From Rossellomorea sp. SC111 (GTDB lineage: Bacteria > Bacillota > Bacilli > Bacillales > Bacillaceae_B), in assembly GCF_024733565.1 (NCBI RefSeq), contig NZ_JANIOC010000008.1, forward strand, positions 124,001 through 188,000: DNA of 64,000 bases. Reading direction: 5' to 3'. The notes below the pieces were generated by a model that worked only from the letters and a program-made list of their open reading frames with translations, did not search any database and was not told the origin of the DNA. This document shows positions 16,853-25,645 of this stretch, piece by piece. Made by a program: the position numbers and the translations under genes. Each line of letters opens with the position of its first letter. Position 1 is the stretch's first letter.

Positions 16853-17443
16853 ATGATTAAGAAAAGCTTTATTTTGGGAATTGCAGCACTTTCTTTTGTT
16901 ACATTCTCTACTCAAACATTTGCTGCAGGGAGCATGCACACTGTAGAAAAGGGTGAGTCCCTTTGGGAGATCGGTAAAGAGAAATCTGTATCCGTCATTC
17001 AATTAAAAGAAGCAAATAATATCAAATCCAATGAAATCCAACCTGGACAAACAATCGAAATCCCTGACAATAATGTGACAACCGAAGATCGGGAGCTGCT
17101 TGCACAACTTGTACATGCAGAAGCGAAGGGTGAGCCATATGCAGGTAAAGTCGCAGTTGCAACCGTCGTATTAAACAGAGTGGATTCTACTGAATTCCCT
17201 GACACTATCAAAAATGTAATTTATCAGGTTTCAAATGGGCACTATGCTTTCTCACCTGTACAAAATGGACAAATCAACCAAGCGCCTTCACAGGAAGCAA
17301 GGGACGCTGTCCAGGAAGCCCTGGCATTCAGGGGGCAGGGAAAGGGATCACTCTTTTTCTATAATCCAGTGACATCTACAAGTGACTGGATCACCAGCAC
17401 GGAAACCTTGCTTACAATCGGAAAACACCGTTTCGCAAAGTAA
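16853..17443 (+). CDS. ykvT: LysM cell-wall hydrolase, YkvT/SleB-type
   Basis: Secreted peptidoglycan hydrolase of 196 residues. Residues 1-24 are a signal peptide (MIKKSFILGIAALSFVTFSTQTFAA). Residues about 27-70 form one LysM peptidoglycan-binding domain (HTVEKGESLWEIGKE ... IQPGQTIEIP). Residues about 78-196 form the SleB/CwlJ-type hydrolase_2 domain (LAQLVHAEAKGEPYAGKVAVATVVLNRV, with the key glutamate in HAEAKGE). ATG 16853 has AGGAGGT at 16840-16846; an earlier in-frame ATG at 16823 is not supported. The family includes spore-cortex lytic enzymes, but an exact role here is not known. Confidence 0.9.
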   Translation: MIKKSFILGIAALSFVTFSTQTFAAGSMHTVEKGESLWEIGKEKSVSVIQLKEANNIKSNEIQPGQTIEIPDNNVTTEDRELLAQLVHAEAKGEPYAGKVAVATVVLNRVDSTEFPDTIKNVIYQVSNGHYAFSPVQNGQINQAPSQEARDAVQEALAFRGQGKGSLFFYNPVTSTSDWITSTETLLTIGKHRFAK

Positions 17444-17541
17444 GAATAATCGGGAACAATAAATGAGCGTTCGCGTATCTTTTTCTTTCCTCTATGTGGG
17501 ATTAATAGTAAAATAGAGTAAAGTAAAAAGAGGTGATGTTG

Positions 17542-17721
17542 ATGAATGGGACAATTGTTGCTCGAATTGAGTTGGTAAGGTGGAAGATGATAGAGTCAGG
17601 CCGTCGTTTAGGGCTGAACAGTCCTACGACCATCCAACTGAGTAAAGAGCTGGATACCTTGATCAATATTCATCAGCGAAATGATACTAAAAAAACAACT
17701 CATACTAAAATGATTCAATAA
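17542..17721 (+). CDS. Spo0E-like phosphatase
   Basis: A 59-residue protein with the Spo0E pattern: ARIELVRWKMIESGRRLGLNSPTTIQLSKELDTLINIHQR. The L-S-K-E-L-D motif corresponds to S-Q-E-L-D. Expected to dephosphorylate Spo0A-P or a related response regulator. In-frame GTG, ATG and TTG codons lie at 17533-17541, but AGGTGA is best spaced for ATG 17542. It is separate from and shorter than the spo0E-like gene at 9559. Confidence 0.82.
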   Translation: MNGTIVARIELVRWKMIESGRRLGLNSPTTIQLSKELDTLINIHQRNDTKKTTHTKMIQ

Positions 17722-17725
17722 TTTA

Positions 17726-17792
17726 AAGGGTTAACCTTTGGAAATCTCTCTTATTTTAATAAGAGAATTCCAACGGGTTAACCCTTTTTTAT
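17726..17792 (+). terminator. Long two-part terminator hairpin
   Basis: Outer arms AAGGGTTAACC and GGTTAACCCTT and inner arms TCTCTTATT and AATAAGAGA stack into one long stem followed by six T. Confidence 0.92.
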
Positions 17793-17860
17793 TAAAATAG
17801 ATTGAACCTTCAGGGCTAAGGGTATCCTTCTATATAAACTTTTGATGGGAGATGAAGAGA

Positions 17861-18598
17861 ATGAAGGGTAAAATTGTATGTATCACAGGAGGAGCCAGTG
17901 GTATAGGGAAAACACTGGTAGAACATTTTGCCAGAGAGGGCGCCATGGTTGAATTCGTGGATAAGGACAGAGAAAAGGGGAGAGAACATTCTCATAGGCT
18001 TAATGCAGAGGGATATACCACACGCTTCCATGAAGCAGATGTGGGTGTCCCCGAGGAGGTGAGGGCCGTCTTCAATAAAATAAAAGAAGATCATGGGGTG
18101 CTGGACGTTTTGATTAATAATGCAGGTGTCTCCAGATTCATGTCCTTCTGGGAGATGGAACCTGAGGATTGGAACAGCATTCTCTCATCAAACTTAAGCA
18201 GCGTATTTTTTTGCACCCGGGAAGCGGCCACTTTAATGAAGGATCGCAATGGGTGCGTAATAAATATGGCATCCACAAGGGCATCTATGTCCGAACCGGA
18301 TACTGAAGCCTATTCAGCGACAAAAGGAGGCATTGTAAGCCTCACTCATTCACTTGCCATTACCTTAAGCGGAATGGGAATCCGGGTCAATTCCGTCAGT
18401 CCAGGATGGATTCAGACGGAAGACTATGACTCCCTGAGAGACATCGACCATCGTCAGCACCCTTCCGGCAGGGTAGGGAAGCCGGAAGATATTGCGAGGG
18501 CATGTTTATTCCTTGCCCACCCCGATAATGATTTCATCACAGGCGAAAACATCGTAATAGATGGGGGGATGACAAGGAAGATGATTTATGAACATTAA
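17861..18598 (+). CDS. Short-chain dehydrogenase/reductase (SDR)
   Basis: NAD(P)-dependent oxidoreductase of 245 residues with the classical SDR set: cofactor loop TGGASGIG, NNAG, the catalytic Ser in NMASTRAS and Tyr-Lys in AYSATKGG, then the PGW turn. The acidic residue after beta-2 (VDKD) suggests a preference for NAD(H). Substrate cannot be inferred. ATG 17852 abuts the GGGAG site, so ATG 17861 is preferred. B. subtilis has an SDR (ykvO) in this neighbourhood, but orthology is not established. It is a one-gene unit with a terminator on each side. Confidence 0.88.
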   Translation: MKGKIVCITGGASGIGKTLVEHFAREGAMVEFVDKDREKGREHSHRLNAEGYTTRFHEADVGVPEEVRAVFNKIKEDHGVLDVLINNAGVSRFMSFWEMEPEDWNSILSSNLSSVFFCTREAATLMKDRNGCVINMASTRASMSEPDTEAYSATKGGIVSLTHSLAITLSGMGIRVNSVSPGWIQTEDYDSLRDIDHRQHPSGRVGKPEDIARACLFLAHPDNDFITGENIVIDGGMTRKMIYEH

Positions 18599-18608
18599 TG
18601 GTATTTAA

Positions 18609-18643
18609 AAACCAACCATTCAGGTGAAGTGGTTGGTTTTTTT
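18609..18643 (+). terminator. Terminator after SDR gene
   Basis: AACCAACCA (18610-18618) pairs with TGGTTGGTT (18630-18638), followed by T. Confidence 0.92.
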
Positions 18644-18736
18644 AATAAAAGGGATAATTTAACAAAGAATTATGGTAGAATAAAAAATGATATATTTAGA
18701 AAATTTAATCAATATAGTGAATGAGGGGGAAAAAGA

Positions 18737-19669
18737 ATGAATCGATTGGATTCAATCAAGAGAGAGATGAATAAAGTGTTAGTGGGGAAGGACAAAGAAA
18801 TCGACCTGTTATTAATTGCTCTTCTTCAAGAAGGACACGTTCTATTGGAAAGTGTACCGGGTACAGGAAAGACTTTGCTCGCCAAAACATTCAGTCATTG
18901 TATCGATGGTGCGTTTAAAAGGATCCAATTCACACCTGATGTGTTACCGAGTGATGTGACAGGTATACAGTTTTTTAATCCGAAAACACAGGAATTCGAA
19001 TTAAGGACAGGACCCGTCGTCACGAATGTCCTCCTCGCAGATGAGATTAACAGAGCCACTCCGAGGACGCAGGCAAGTTTACTGGAAGTAATGGAAGAAA
19101 AACAAATCACCATAGATGGTGAAACCGTTCCATTAGAGCCGCCGTTCATTGTGGTGGCCACTCAGAATCCGATTGAATCCCAGCAGGGAACATTTCCACT
19201 TCCTGCAGCACAGCTTGACCGGTTTCTATTGAAGATTCCGTTTACATATCCTGATTTTGAAGAAGAGAGAATGATATTAAATCGATTTAAATCGAATCAG
19301 CCTTTAAATGAGGTTGAAAAAGTTGTTTCATTAGCCGAAATACAGGAAATGACAAATCAAGTGAAACATGTACATGTTGATCCAGATATAGAAAAGTACA
19401 TATTACAGATGACAAGGGGAACGCGAGAGCACGAGTGGATTGAAACAGGTGCAAGTCCAAGAGCAAGTTTGGCCTTGTTAAAAGCATCTCAGGGGAAGGC
19501 TTTTATTGAAGGCCGGGATTTTATTCGTCCTCAAGATGTGACGGAAGTAGCAGCTTATGTGTTGCAGCACAGGGTGCAATTAACAGCTGAAGCTTCTTTG
19601 ACGAAGACGAATGAAGAGGTAATGAAGCAAATAGTTCAGATGGTTAATCTTCCGGTTGAAATGAGGTAG
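18737..19669 (+). CDS. MoxR-family AAA+ ATPase
   Basis: AAA+ chaperone-like ATPase of 310 residues. Walker A is ESVPGTGKT (usually E-G-V-P-G-T-G-K-T), Walker B is VLLADEINRATPRTQASLLEVMEEK, sensor 1 is VVATQNPIESQQGTFPLPAAQLDRFL, and the C-terminal lid carries GASPRASLALLKASQ with the sensor 2 arginine. MoxR ATPases typically work with DUF58 proteins, which follow here. First gene of a tightly packed three-gene unit; B. subtilis has a comparable set (yeaC-yeaD-yebA) elsewhere. Confidence 0.93.
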   Translation: MNRLDSIKREMNKVLVGKDKEIDLLLIALLQEGHVLLESVPGTGKTLLAKTFSHCIDGAFKRIQFTPDVLPSDVTGIQFFNPKTQEFELRTGPVVTNVLLADEINRATPRTQASLLEVMEEKQITIDGETVPLEPPFIVVATQNPIESQQGTFPLPAAQLDRFLLKIPFTYPDFEEERMILNRFKSNQPLNEVEKVVSLAEIQEMTNQVKHVHVDPDIEKYILQMTRGTREHEWIETGASPRASLALLKASQGKAFIEGRDFIRPQDVTEVAAYVLQHRVQLTAEASLTKTNEEVMKQIVQMVNLPVEMR

Positions 19670-19674
19670 TGAAC

Positions 19675-20868
19675 GTGGATTGGAAACGTGAAGTTATAGA
19701 AGATCCTTATAATTCATTGAGTGAAGTTCTTCTTATCATTGCAATTGGTGTAAGCTTTTTTGTCCAATCGTATATCGGACTGGCCATTTTCCTTTTATGT
19801 TTCCTTTATTTCAGGGTGCATAAGTGGTACTTGGAGAAAATAGGGGACGGAATCAAAATTATAAAAAAGACAAAAAGAGTAAGGCTTCATTGTGATGAGG
19901 AGGGATACTGGGATTTCCAGGTTGAGAATCATGGACTACCTGTTTGGGGAGCATCTCTAAAACTATCGTTTAGAGATATTGTAGAACCAACTTCTCATCC
20001 TTATGAATCTTATCATGGAAATATAGTCGAAGTGTCTGTCCCATTCTCCTTGAAAAAAGATGAAAAAGGGTTGGTCCGATTGCCGATCAAAGGCAAAAGG
20101 AGAGGTCTTTGTCGATTAACGAAGGTACAACTGGTTATTCCCCATCTATTTGGTAGTGGGAAAGTGATCATGGATCTACAAGAACCTGTACCATCTACGA
20201 TGATTGTTTTTCCATCTCCATCTTCAGTGAAAGTTTTCAAAAACAGGGACTCTAATCGGAATGGGGAGTTATCCTCCCCACGTTCCCTATTCTTCGATGT
20301 GTTCCAGCCGATTGGTACAAGAGAATATGCTTCTGGCGATCGTTTTCAAGACATTCATTGGAAGGCATCAGCAAGAACAGGACAACTGCAAACAAAGGTA
20401 TTTGCACCATCCACAAAGAAAGAATGGATGATTGCTATAAATTTGACTGATCGTTATGCCATAACAGGACAATTGGAATCCATCATTAAACACACTGCTT
20501 ATTTAATGCATCTGGCTGTAGAACAAAATATCTCATTTTCCCTAGTATTAAATGCAAGAAGTCAGGGAGCTACACCGTTCTATTACTTACCATCAGGTAC
20601 AGGAAGGGCACATCAACAAAAAGGACTTGAATTGCTGGCCACTTTATCAACGGATGATTTTACTGTACCATTTCTGATTGTGTTACAACACCTATATATA
20701 AGACAGCTTGTTCCACATGTATTCATAGTGTCAGGGATAATGAACTCAAAGGAGAAAGAACGTTTGGTGAAAATTTCTATGAAACAATCCGAAATTTTTA
20801 TGTTGAACTCAGATGAAGAGCAAGGAGTCGTTACCGTATGGAATCAAATATTAAAAATGCCCTCTTAA
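19675..20868 (+). CDS. DUF58 protein
   Basis: Protein of about 397 residues with two N-terminal membrane segments (about 17-50), then a beta-rich region and the DUF58 core VFQPIGTREYASGDRFQDIHWKASARTGQLQTKVFAPSTKKEWMIAINLT, followed by a von Willebrand A-like C-terminal part. GTG 19669 would overlap the upstream stop (TAGTG); GTG 19675 is better spaced from GAGGT and is preferred. It is probably a partner or client of the MoxR ATPase. The last 31 bases overlap the next gene. Confidence 0.88.
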   Translation: MDWKREVIEDPYNSLSEVLLIIAIGVSFFVQSYIGLAIFLLCFLYFRVHKWYLEKIGDGIKIIKKTKRVRLHCDEEGYWDFQVENHGLPVWGASLKLSFRDIVEPTSHPYESYHGNIVEVSVPFSLKKDEKGLVRLPIKGKRRGLCRLTKVQLVIPHLFGSGKVIMDLQEPVPSTMIVFPSPSSVKVFKNRDSNRNGELSSPRSLFFDVFQPIGTREYASGDRFQDIHWKASARTGQLQTKVFAPSTKKEWMIAINLTDRYAITGQLESIIKHTAYLMHLAVEQNISFSLVLNARSQGATPFYYLPSGTGRAHQQKGLELLATLSTDDFTVPFLIVLQHLYIRQLVPHVFIVSGIMNSKEKERLVKISMKQSEIFMLNSDEEQGVVTVWNQILKMPS

Positions 20869-22106
20869 CGAGAAATCAACAGATGCTCATCGTAAAGTTA
20901 GGATTGTTACTGGGGATAGACTTATTATTTTCCCTTTTAGCCGTAACTTTTTTTGTGCCAAGAGAACATTTCCTTGGGGATTACTTACCTATAGTTTCCC
21001 TAACTTTAATCTGTTTGCTCCCTTGCATCATTATATTTGTACGCTGGAAACAAGTGAATCAATTCATCTTATATGGAATTTTGTTCGTGATGCTAATCTT
21101 GGGAATCTACATTTTTTCAGGGTCCTGGTGGCTTTTAGTCCTTTTTTTGTTATTTATCCATTGGAGATTTGGTTCCCATTTTCAGAATGAGGAAAATCAA
21201 ATAGAAATCAATAGCGGAATTGTACTGGTATTCATTCTCCTGTCAACTTTATCACTAATATATAGTTCAGTGAATGAATTAGGAAATAGTCCTGTTATAT
21301 ATTCTCTTCTTTTCTTCTTACTGTCTTTCATTGCAACTGGAACAGCTATTCAAAGAATGATGAATCAGCCTCCTTCACATTCTAAAATAAAAAAACAGCT
21401 GTTGAAGCCTTTTGTTGTTTTAATGACGGTAATCCTTGTTGGTGGGGTAGTGCTTTTCTTTGTTCCCTTCATAAGAACAGGATTCTATTGGGGTGTTCAA
21501 AAAATCTTTTGGGCATTGTCATTTTTAGTTGATCCAATCTTCGGTCTGCTTTTAAAAATAAGAGATTGGTTAATGAGTATGATTTCCAGAGAAACACTGG
21601 ATGGAATGGGAATAAAACTGGATACACCAGTGGAGTCTGTTCAGCAAAATGCCTTTTATGAAGGGGTTTCAATACCATGGTTAAAAGGGGTTCTGTTCGG
21701 GATTTTTCTTTTGATTGTCATCATATATATATTAAAAATGAGACGAATCACCCTTGATGCAGATGACGATGAGGTTTCAGAATCACTACTGTCTACATTT
21801 AAACAAGACTATAAAGAGGAGAATAAGGAAATATTTACAGTTTCTTATTCGGATGCAAGCAATACCATCAGGAAGTCAATGAAGAGTTTAGAAAAAGAAG
21901 CTTCATCGGCTAACCTGGGGAGATATTTCAATGAAGATGTTCGGAAATGGTTTAGTAGAATGGGTATTACTGAAGAAGAGCCCTTTTATGCTCTTTATGA
22001 AAACGTCAGGTACGGTATTAGAGATCCAAGTCAGCAAGAAGTCGATTACTTCACAAATCAAATTGAGCACCATATCGGTGAGTTGAAAGAACGGGAAGAT
22101 CAATAG
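20838..22106 (+). CDS. Multi-pass membrane protein of MoxR/DUF58 cassette, no transglutaminase domain seen
   Basis: Protein of 422 residues. About six or seven hydrophobic segments occupy residues 17-210, another stands near 285-305, and the C-terminal 110 residues are soluble and charged, ending in a segment (GRYFNEDVRKWFSRMG ... YALYENVRYGIRDPSQQEVDYF) like the C-terminal DUF4129-type tail of YebA-type proteins. The usual third member of this operon has a large external transglutaminase-like domain between its last helices; here only about 50 residues fill that place and no Cys-His-Asp core is visible. ATG 20838 overlaps the DUF58 gene, with AAGGAG ten bases upstream. Function unknown. Confidence 0.8.
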   Translation: MESNIKNALLTRNQQMLIVKLGLLLGIDLLFSLLAVTFFVPREHFLGDYLPIVSLTLICLLPCIIIFVRWKQVNQFILYGILFVMLILGIYIFSGSWWLLVLFLLFIHWRFGSHFQNEENQIEINSGIVLVFILLSTLSLIYSSVNELGNSPVIYSLLFFLLSFIATGTAIQRMMNQPPSHSKIKKQLLKPFVVLMTVILVGGVVLFFVPFIRTGFYWGVQKIFWALSFLVDPIFGLLLKIRDWLMSMISRETLDGMGIKLDTPVESVQQNAFYEGVSIPWLKGVLFGIFLLIVIIYILKMRRITLDADDDEVSESLLSTFKQDYKEENKEIFTVSYSDASNTIRKSMKSLEKEASSANLGRYFNEDVRKWFSRMGITEEEPFYALYENVRYGIRDPSQQEVDYFTNQIEHHIGELKEREDQ

Positions 22107-22168
22107 AAGAAGCTATTGCTTATGCTTACAGGGGTCGTTTTTTTGTAAGCATCAGCTTCTTTCATTTT
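22107..22168 (+). terminator. Terminator of the MoxR/DUF58 cassette
   Basis: AGAAGCTATTGCTTATGCTTACA pairs imperfectly with TGTAAGCATCAGCTTCT across a short T-containing loop, followed by TTCATTTT. Confidence 0.75.
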
Positions 22169-22267
22169 AGTTTGGTGTGGTAGTTGAATATTTGATAGTT
22201 TCCCCGTTCTAATCTAGTTTCCCCGGCATATGCTAGAAAAAGAATGATAGGAGGGGGAGGGTTCAAA

Positions 22268-22525
22268 TTGAAATACGAAATAGAGCAGGCACTGAGGGTC
22301 AAAAGCCTTGCCATCGATGTGATGGAAGAACTGATGAAAGAAGACAGGAAGCATAGTGTTCAAGAATTAAAGCAATTGTCAGAGTTATTCTCCCGATGTA
22401 TTTGTGACTTGGTAAATGTATACTCAAATATTTCCGAAGATCATGAAATGACATTAAAAGGGACGGTCATTAAAGCGAGGATCGGCTATAACCTCATGAA
22501 GGCAGAAGCAGTTGAAAAAGAATAG
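22268..22525 (+). CDS. Small helical protein of unknown function
   Basis: An 85-residue protein predicted to be mostly helical (KYEIEQALRVKSLAIDVMEELMKEDRKHSVQELKQLSELFSRCICDLVNVYSN). An ATG at 22244 is in frame, but it would place the GGAGGGGGAGGG run (22250-22261) inside the gene; that run is the ribosome site and points to TTG 22268, seven bases on. No membrane segment. I do not recognise the family. One-gene unit with its own terminator. Confidence 0.75.
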   Translation: MKYEIEQALRVKSLAIDVMEELMKEDRKHSVQELKQLSELFSRCICDLVNVYSNISEDHEMTLKGTVIKARIGYNLMKAEAVEKE

Positions 22526-22540
22526 TATGACAATGGAAAG

Positions 22541-22602
22541 AATGACTCATACTAAAGACTCCATCTCAGATAGATATGGAGTCTTTAGTAGTCATTTTTT
22601 CT
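22541..22602 (+). terminator. Terminator with long stem
   Basis: AATGACTCATACTAAAGACT and its imperfect complement pair through an AAAGACTCCAT/ATGGAGTCTTT core, followed by T. It precedes the ptsH promoter region. Confidence 0.9.
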
Positions 22603-22842
22603 TTGTGTCTTACAATAAATCATCAAATTTTACATAATTAGGTTCATAACAGTGGCAAATTTATGAAATACTAAAAAAATCAAGCTTTACAATTGTGTAT
22701 ATGCTCATTGCATGCTATTCTTTTTTATTGAACAGCTTTATAGTAATATTGGATTAAGAACTAGAAGTAGTTGACGTATTCTTTATAATCCATTACTTTT
22801 ATGAAGCAACTAAAAACAAGATAATTGAAGGAGTCGATTCAC

Positions 22843-23109
22843 ATGGCACAAAAAACATTTACAGTTACAGCTGAAACAGGAATTCATGCTCGTCCGGCAA
22901 CTCTACTGGTTCAAACGGCAAGCAAATTCGACAGCGATGTACATCTAGAATACAAAGAAAAGAAAGTCAACTTAAAATCAATCATGGGTGTTATGTCTTT
23001 AGGTGTTGGTAAGGGTGCAGAAATCACAATCATTACTGAAGGTAGTGACGAAGAGGAAGCGTTAAACAGCTTACAGGAAACATTGAACAAAGAAGGTTTA
23101 GCTGAGTAA
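22843..23109 (+). CDS. ptsH: Phosphocarrier protein HPr
   Basis: An 88-residue PTS phosphocarrier. His15 in the motif [12 protein letters not shown] receives phosphate from enzyme I, and Ser46 in [12 protein letters not shown] is the site for HPr kinase, which makes the CcpA corepressor for carbon catabolite control. The ATG at 22843 has AAGGAGT before it. It overlaps ptsI by one base (TAATG). Unlike B. subtilis there is no ptsG or glcT just upstream; 240 bases of intergenic DNA with a TATAAT (22784-22789) suggest an own promoter. Confidence 0.97.
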   Translation: MAQKTFTVTAETGIHARPATLLVQTASKFDSDVHLEYKEKKVNLKSIMGVMSLGVGKGAEITIITEGSDEEEALNSLQETLNKEGLAE

Positions 23110-24830
23110 TGTCAAGTCTTTTAAAAGGAATTGCGGCATCAAATGGTATCGCCATAGCGAAAGCGTATCGCTTAGTTGAACCTGACCTGAGCTTTGAAAA
23201 GAAAAACATAGACAATGCTGAACAGGAAGTATCACGCTTCCAGGAAGCCATTGCCACGTCTAAATCAGAGCTTGAAGCGATCCGTGATAAAGCAAGAGTT
23301 GATTTAGGGGAAGACAAAGCCCAAATCTTTGAAGCGCATCTTCTTGTCTTAAGCGATCCAGAACTACTTACACCAATTGAAGACAAAGTCAAATCAGAAA
23401 ATGTAAACGCTGAATTCGCCCTTAAAGAAACAGCGGATATGTTCGTATCCATGTTTGAATCAATGGATAATGAATACATGAAAGAACGTGCGGCGGATAT
23501 CCGTGACGTGACGAAGCGTGTCCTTTCACACCTCTTGGGCGTGCAGATTGCAAACCCGAGCATGGTAACAGAAGAAGTAATTGTGATTGCAGAGGATTTA
23601 ACTCCTTCTGACACGGCACAATTAAATCGTGAATTCGTTAAAGGATTTACGACAGATATCGGTGGAAGAACATCACACTCGGCCATTATGGCCCGTTCAA
23701 TGGAGATCCCGGCTGTAGTGGGGACGAAAGCCATAACTTCCTCTGTTGAAAATGGTGATATGATCATTGTTGACGGATTAAATGGAGAAGTACATATTAA
23801 TCCGACTCCGGAAGTCATTGAGGAGTACAAGAAAGAACATGCCCGTTATGAAGAGCAAAAGGCTGAATGGGCGAAGCTTGTTGACGAACCTACGGTTTCT
23901 AAAGATGGGGAGCATGTTGAACTTGCTGCCAACATCGGGACACCTAAGGACCTTGAAGGGGTAAAGAATCACGGCGGAGAAGGTGTAGGACTGTATCGTA
24001 CAGAATTCCTATACATGGGTCGTGACGAATTACCTTCTGAAGACGAACAATTTGAGGCTTATAAAGCTGTATTAGAGGGTATGGAAGGGAAACCTGTAGT
24101 GGTTCGTACTCTTGATATAGGTGGAGATAAGGAACTTCCTTACTTGAATCTGCCTAAAGAAATGAACCCGTTCCTTGGGTATCGTGCGATCCGTCTTTGT
24201 TTGGATGAACAGGATATCTTCCGTACACAGCTTAGAGCTTTATTGAAAGCAAGTCCATTCGGAAACCTGAAAATCATGTTCCCGATGATTTCAAATCTTC
24301 AAGAGTTCAGAGAAGCGAAAGCGATCCTGGAAGAAGAGAAAAAAGCCCTTCTTGAAAATGGGACAACGGTAGCTGATCACATTGAAGTGGGGATCATGGT
24401 GGAAATCCCTTCAACTGCTGTCATGGCGGATGTATTTGCCAAGGAAGTTGATTTCTTCTCAATCGGGACAAATGATCTGATTCAGTATACAATGGCTGCC
24501 GACCGCATGAATGAGCGCGTCTCCTACTTATATCAACCGTATAACCCTGCCATCTTACGTCTTGTAAAAATGGTGATCGATGCGGCCCATAAAGAAGGAA
24601 AATGGGCAGGTATGTGTGGAGAAATGGCCGGAGATGAGATTGCAGTACCGATCTTACTTGGATTAGGTTTGGATGAGTTCTCAATGAGTGCAACGTCCAT
24701 ATTGAAGGCACGTTCTCAAATTCGTCAGTTGAATCGTTCTGAAATGAAAGAACTGGCTGAACAGGCCTTACAATTAGACACCAATGATGCGGTCATTTCA
24801 GCAGTGAAAAAAGCGACATCAATGGAATAA
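23109..24830 (+). CDS. ptsI: PTS enzyme I (phosphoenolpyruvate-protein phosphotransferase)
   Basis: Takes phosphate from phosphoenolpyruvate and passes it to HPr. The 573-residue protein is full length. The N-terminal half holds the active His near residue 190 in [16 protein letters not shown]. The C-terminal PEP-binding barrel includes [42 protein letters not shown] and the cysteine motif GMCGEMAGD. Start ATG 23109 overlaps the ptsH stop. A large reverse-strand ORF over its 5' half is a shadow. Confidence 0.98.
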   Translation: MSSLLKGIAASNGIAIAKAYRLVEPDLSFEKKNIDNAEQEVSRFQEAIATSKSELEAIRDKARVDLGEDKAQIFEAHLLVLSDPELLTPIEDKVKSENVNAEFALKETADMFVSMFESMDNEYMKERAADIRDVTKRVLSHLLGVQIANPSMVTEEVIVIAEDLTPSDTAQLNREFVKGFTTDIGGRTSHSAIMARSMEIPAVVGTKAITSSVENGDMIIVDGLNGEVHINPTPEVIEEYKKEHARYEEQKAEWAKLVDEPTVSKDGEHVELAANIGTPKDLEGVKNHGGEGVGLYRTEFLYMGRDELPSEDEQFEAYKAVLEGMEGKPVVVRTLDIGGDKELPYLNLPKEMNPFLGYRAIRLCLDEQDIFRTQLRALLKASPFGNLKIMFPMISNLQEFREAKAILEEEKKALLENGTTVADHIEVGIMVEIPSTAVMADVFAKEVDFFSIGTNDLIQYTMAADRMNERVSYLYQPYNPAILRLVKMVIDAAHKEGKWAGMCGEMAGDEIAVPILLGLGLDEFSMSATSILKARSQIRQLNRSEMKELAEQALQLDTNDAVISAVKKATSME

Positions 24831-24874
24831 ATTTAGGTTTAAATGATGGAAATGAGGGTAATATATCTGTGAAG

Positions 24875-24906
24875 AATAAGGCACACACCCTTTGGGCCTT
24901 TTTATT
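24875..24906 (+). terminator. Terminator after ptsI
   Basis: AATAAGGC and GCCTTTTTATT arms around a ten-base loop. Confidence 0.6.
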
Positions 24907-24926
24907 CTCATTTCCCCCTTTCTTGC

Positions 24927-24965
24927 GGATTGAAGGAACGCTTGGTTCTTTCAATCCCTTTTTCT
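24927..24965 (+). terminator. Second hairpin after ptsI
   Basis: GGATTGAAGGAAC pairs with GTTCTTTCAATCC, one position mismatched, followed by CTTTTTCTTTTT; a stronger back-up terminator. Confidence 0.85.
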
Positions 24966-25043
24966 TTTTAAAAGGGGATTACACAGGTGGTTACCATGCT
25001 ACAAACCGCATTCAAACTTCATATCCCGAATTCACTTGTTTAT

Positions 25044-25066
25044 TATACTGTATGAAAGCGCTTTTT
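25044..25066 (+). promoter_or_regulatory. Possible promoter start with cre-like site
   Basis: TATACT (25044-25049) is followed at once by TGAAAGCGCTTTTT (25053-25066), close to the CcpA cre pattern. No convincing -35 box is visible. Nothing coding follows until 25426, and a strong terminator sits at 25285. The 24831-25425 stretch is otherwise AT-rich with no supported gene. Confidence 0.35.
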
Positions 25067-25284
25067 TAAAGTGTTTTACTAAAATAACTTTTTTGGGAGA
25101 ATGGGGTGTTTGCATGCCCATTAAATGGACGAGTTTTGTTCAGTGAAGCGACGTTTTGGTAAATGAAAAATTTTTTATAAAAAAAGTAGAAAGATGGTTT
25201 ATCATCTTTAAAAGCGGGTATTCTATTATTAAGCATGAAATTGGAGATTAATTTCTCACTAACACCCCCTTTTCCTTTTTTATT

Positions 25285-25324
25285 GAACTAACTCAGTTAA
25301 CTGTGTTGGTTCTTTTTTTTTTTT
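25285..25324 (+). terminator. Terminator in gene-free stretch
   Basis: GAACTAACTCAG pairs with CTGTGTTGGTTC around a short TTAA loop, followed by 12 T. There is no annotated gene between this and the ptsI terminators, so it may end a small RNA. Confidence 0.85.
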
Positions 25325-25425
25325 GAATTTGTCCATTGAATAGGACTTGTTGAGAAGAAGATGAATAATAAATATATGCTGATCTTTTGAGTGGATTAGC
25401 AGAACCATAAAGGGGGCAATTACCG

Positions 25426-25602
25426 ATGGCAAAAAGGACAAAGAAGAATGATCCGCAACAAAAAAACAAAAAAGGCTTTGATTCTTCAAAGATCAATGCT
25501 GAATTTGCCCATGAAATCGGGAGTGCAGCAACAAATAAAATCCACAACGACAAAGCTAAAAAAGAAAAAGCACCTAAAAACAATGGTGAATATAAAGGGT
25601 AA
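25426..25602 (+). CDS. Small basic protein, possibly spore-associated
   Basis: A 58-residue lysine-rich protein starting MAKRTKKNDPQQKNKKGFDS and containing SSKINAEFAHEIGSAA. An AAAGGGGGC site precedes ATG 25426, and a perfect terminator hairpin follows. The E-F-A-x-E motif and lysine/asparagine/glutamine richness recall gamma-type small acid-soluble spore proteins, but the usual tandem repeats are missing, so this is only a suggestion. Confidence 0.7.
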   Translation: MAKRTKKNDPQQKNKKGFDSSKINAEFAHEIGSAATNKIHNDKAKKEKAPKNNGEYKG

Positions 25603-25609
25603 TGATAAA

Positions 25610-25642
25610 GAGGGACGGACCTTGATGCAAGGTCCGTCCCTC
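25610..25642. terminator. Perfect bidirectional terminator hairpin
   Basis: GAGGGACGGACCTTG (25610-25624) and its exact complement (25628-25642) with a three-base loop, between convergent genes. Confidence 0.9.
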
Positions 25643-25645
25643 TCA

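Noticed and set aside
22771-22789. TTGACG and TATAAT before ptsH as a promoter
   Set aside because: The two boxes are only seven bases apart, too close to work together; TATAAT may still be used with an unseen -35.
23033-23830. Long reverse-strand open frame (265 codons) opposite ptsH/ptsI
   Set aside because: It lies antisense to strongly coding, family-conserved ptsI sequence, has low-complexity Ser/Thr-rich composition typical of a shadow frame and no ribosome site.
24966-25040. Riboswitch-like sequence after ptsI (GGGGATTACACAGGTGGTTACC)
   Set aside because: Superficial GC-rich motif only; no known aptamer consensus and no downstream gene to control.
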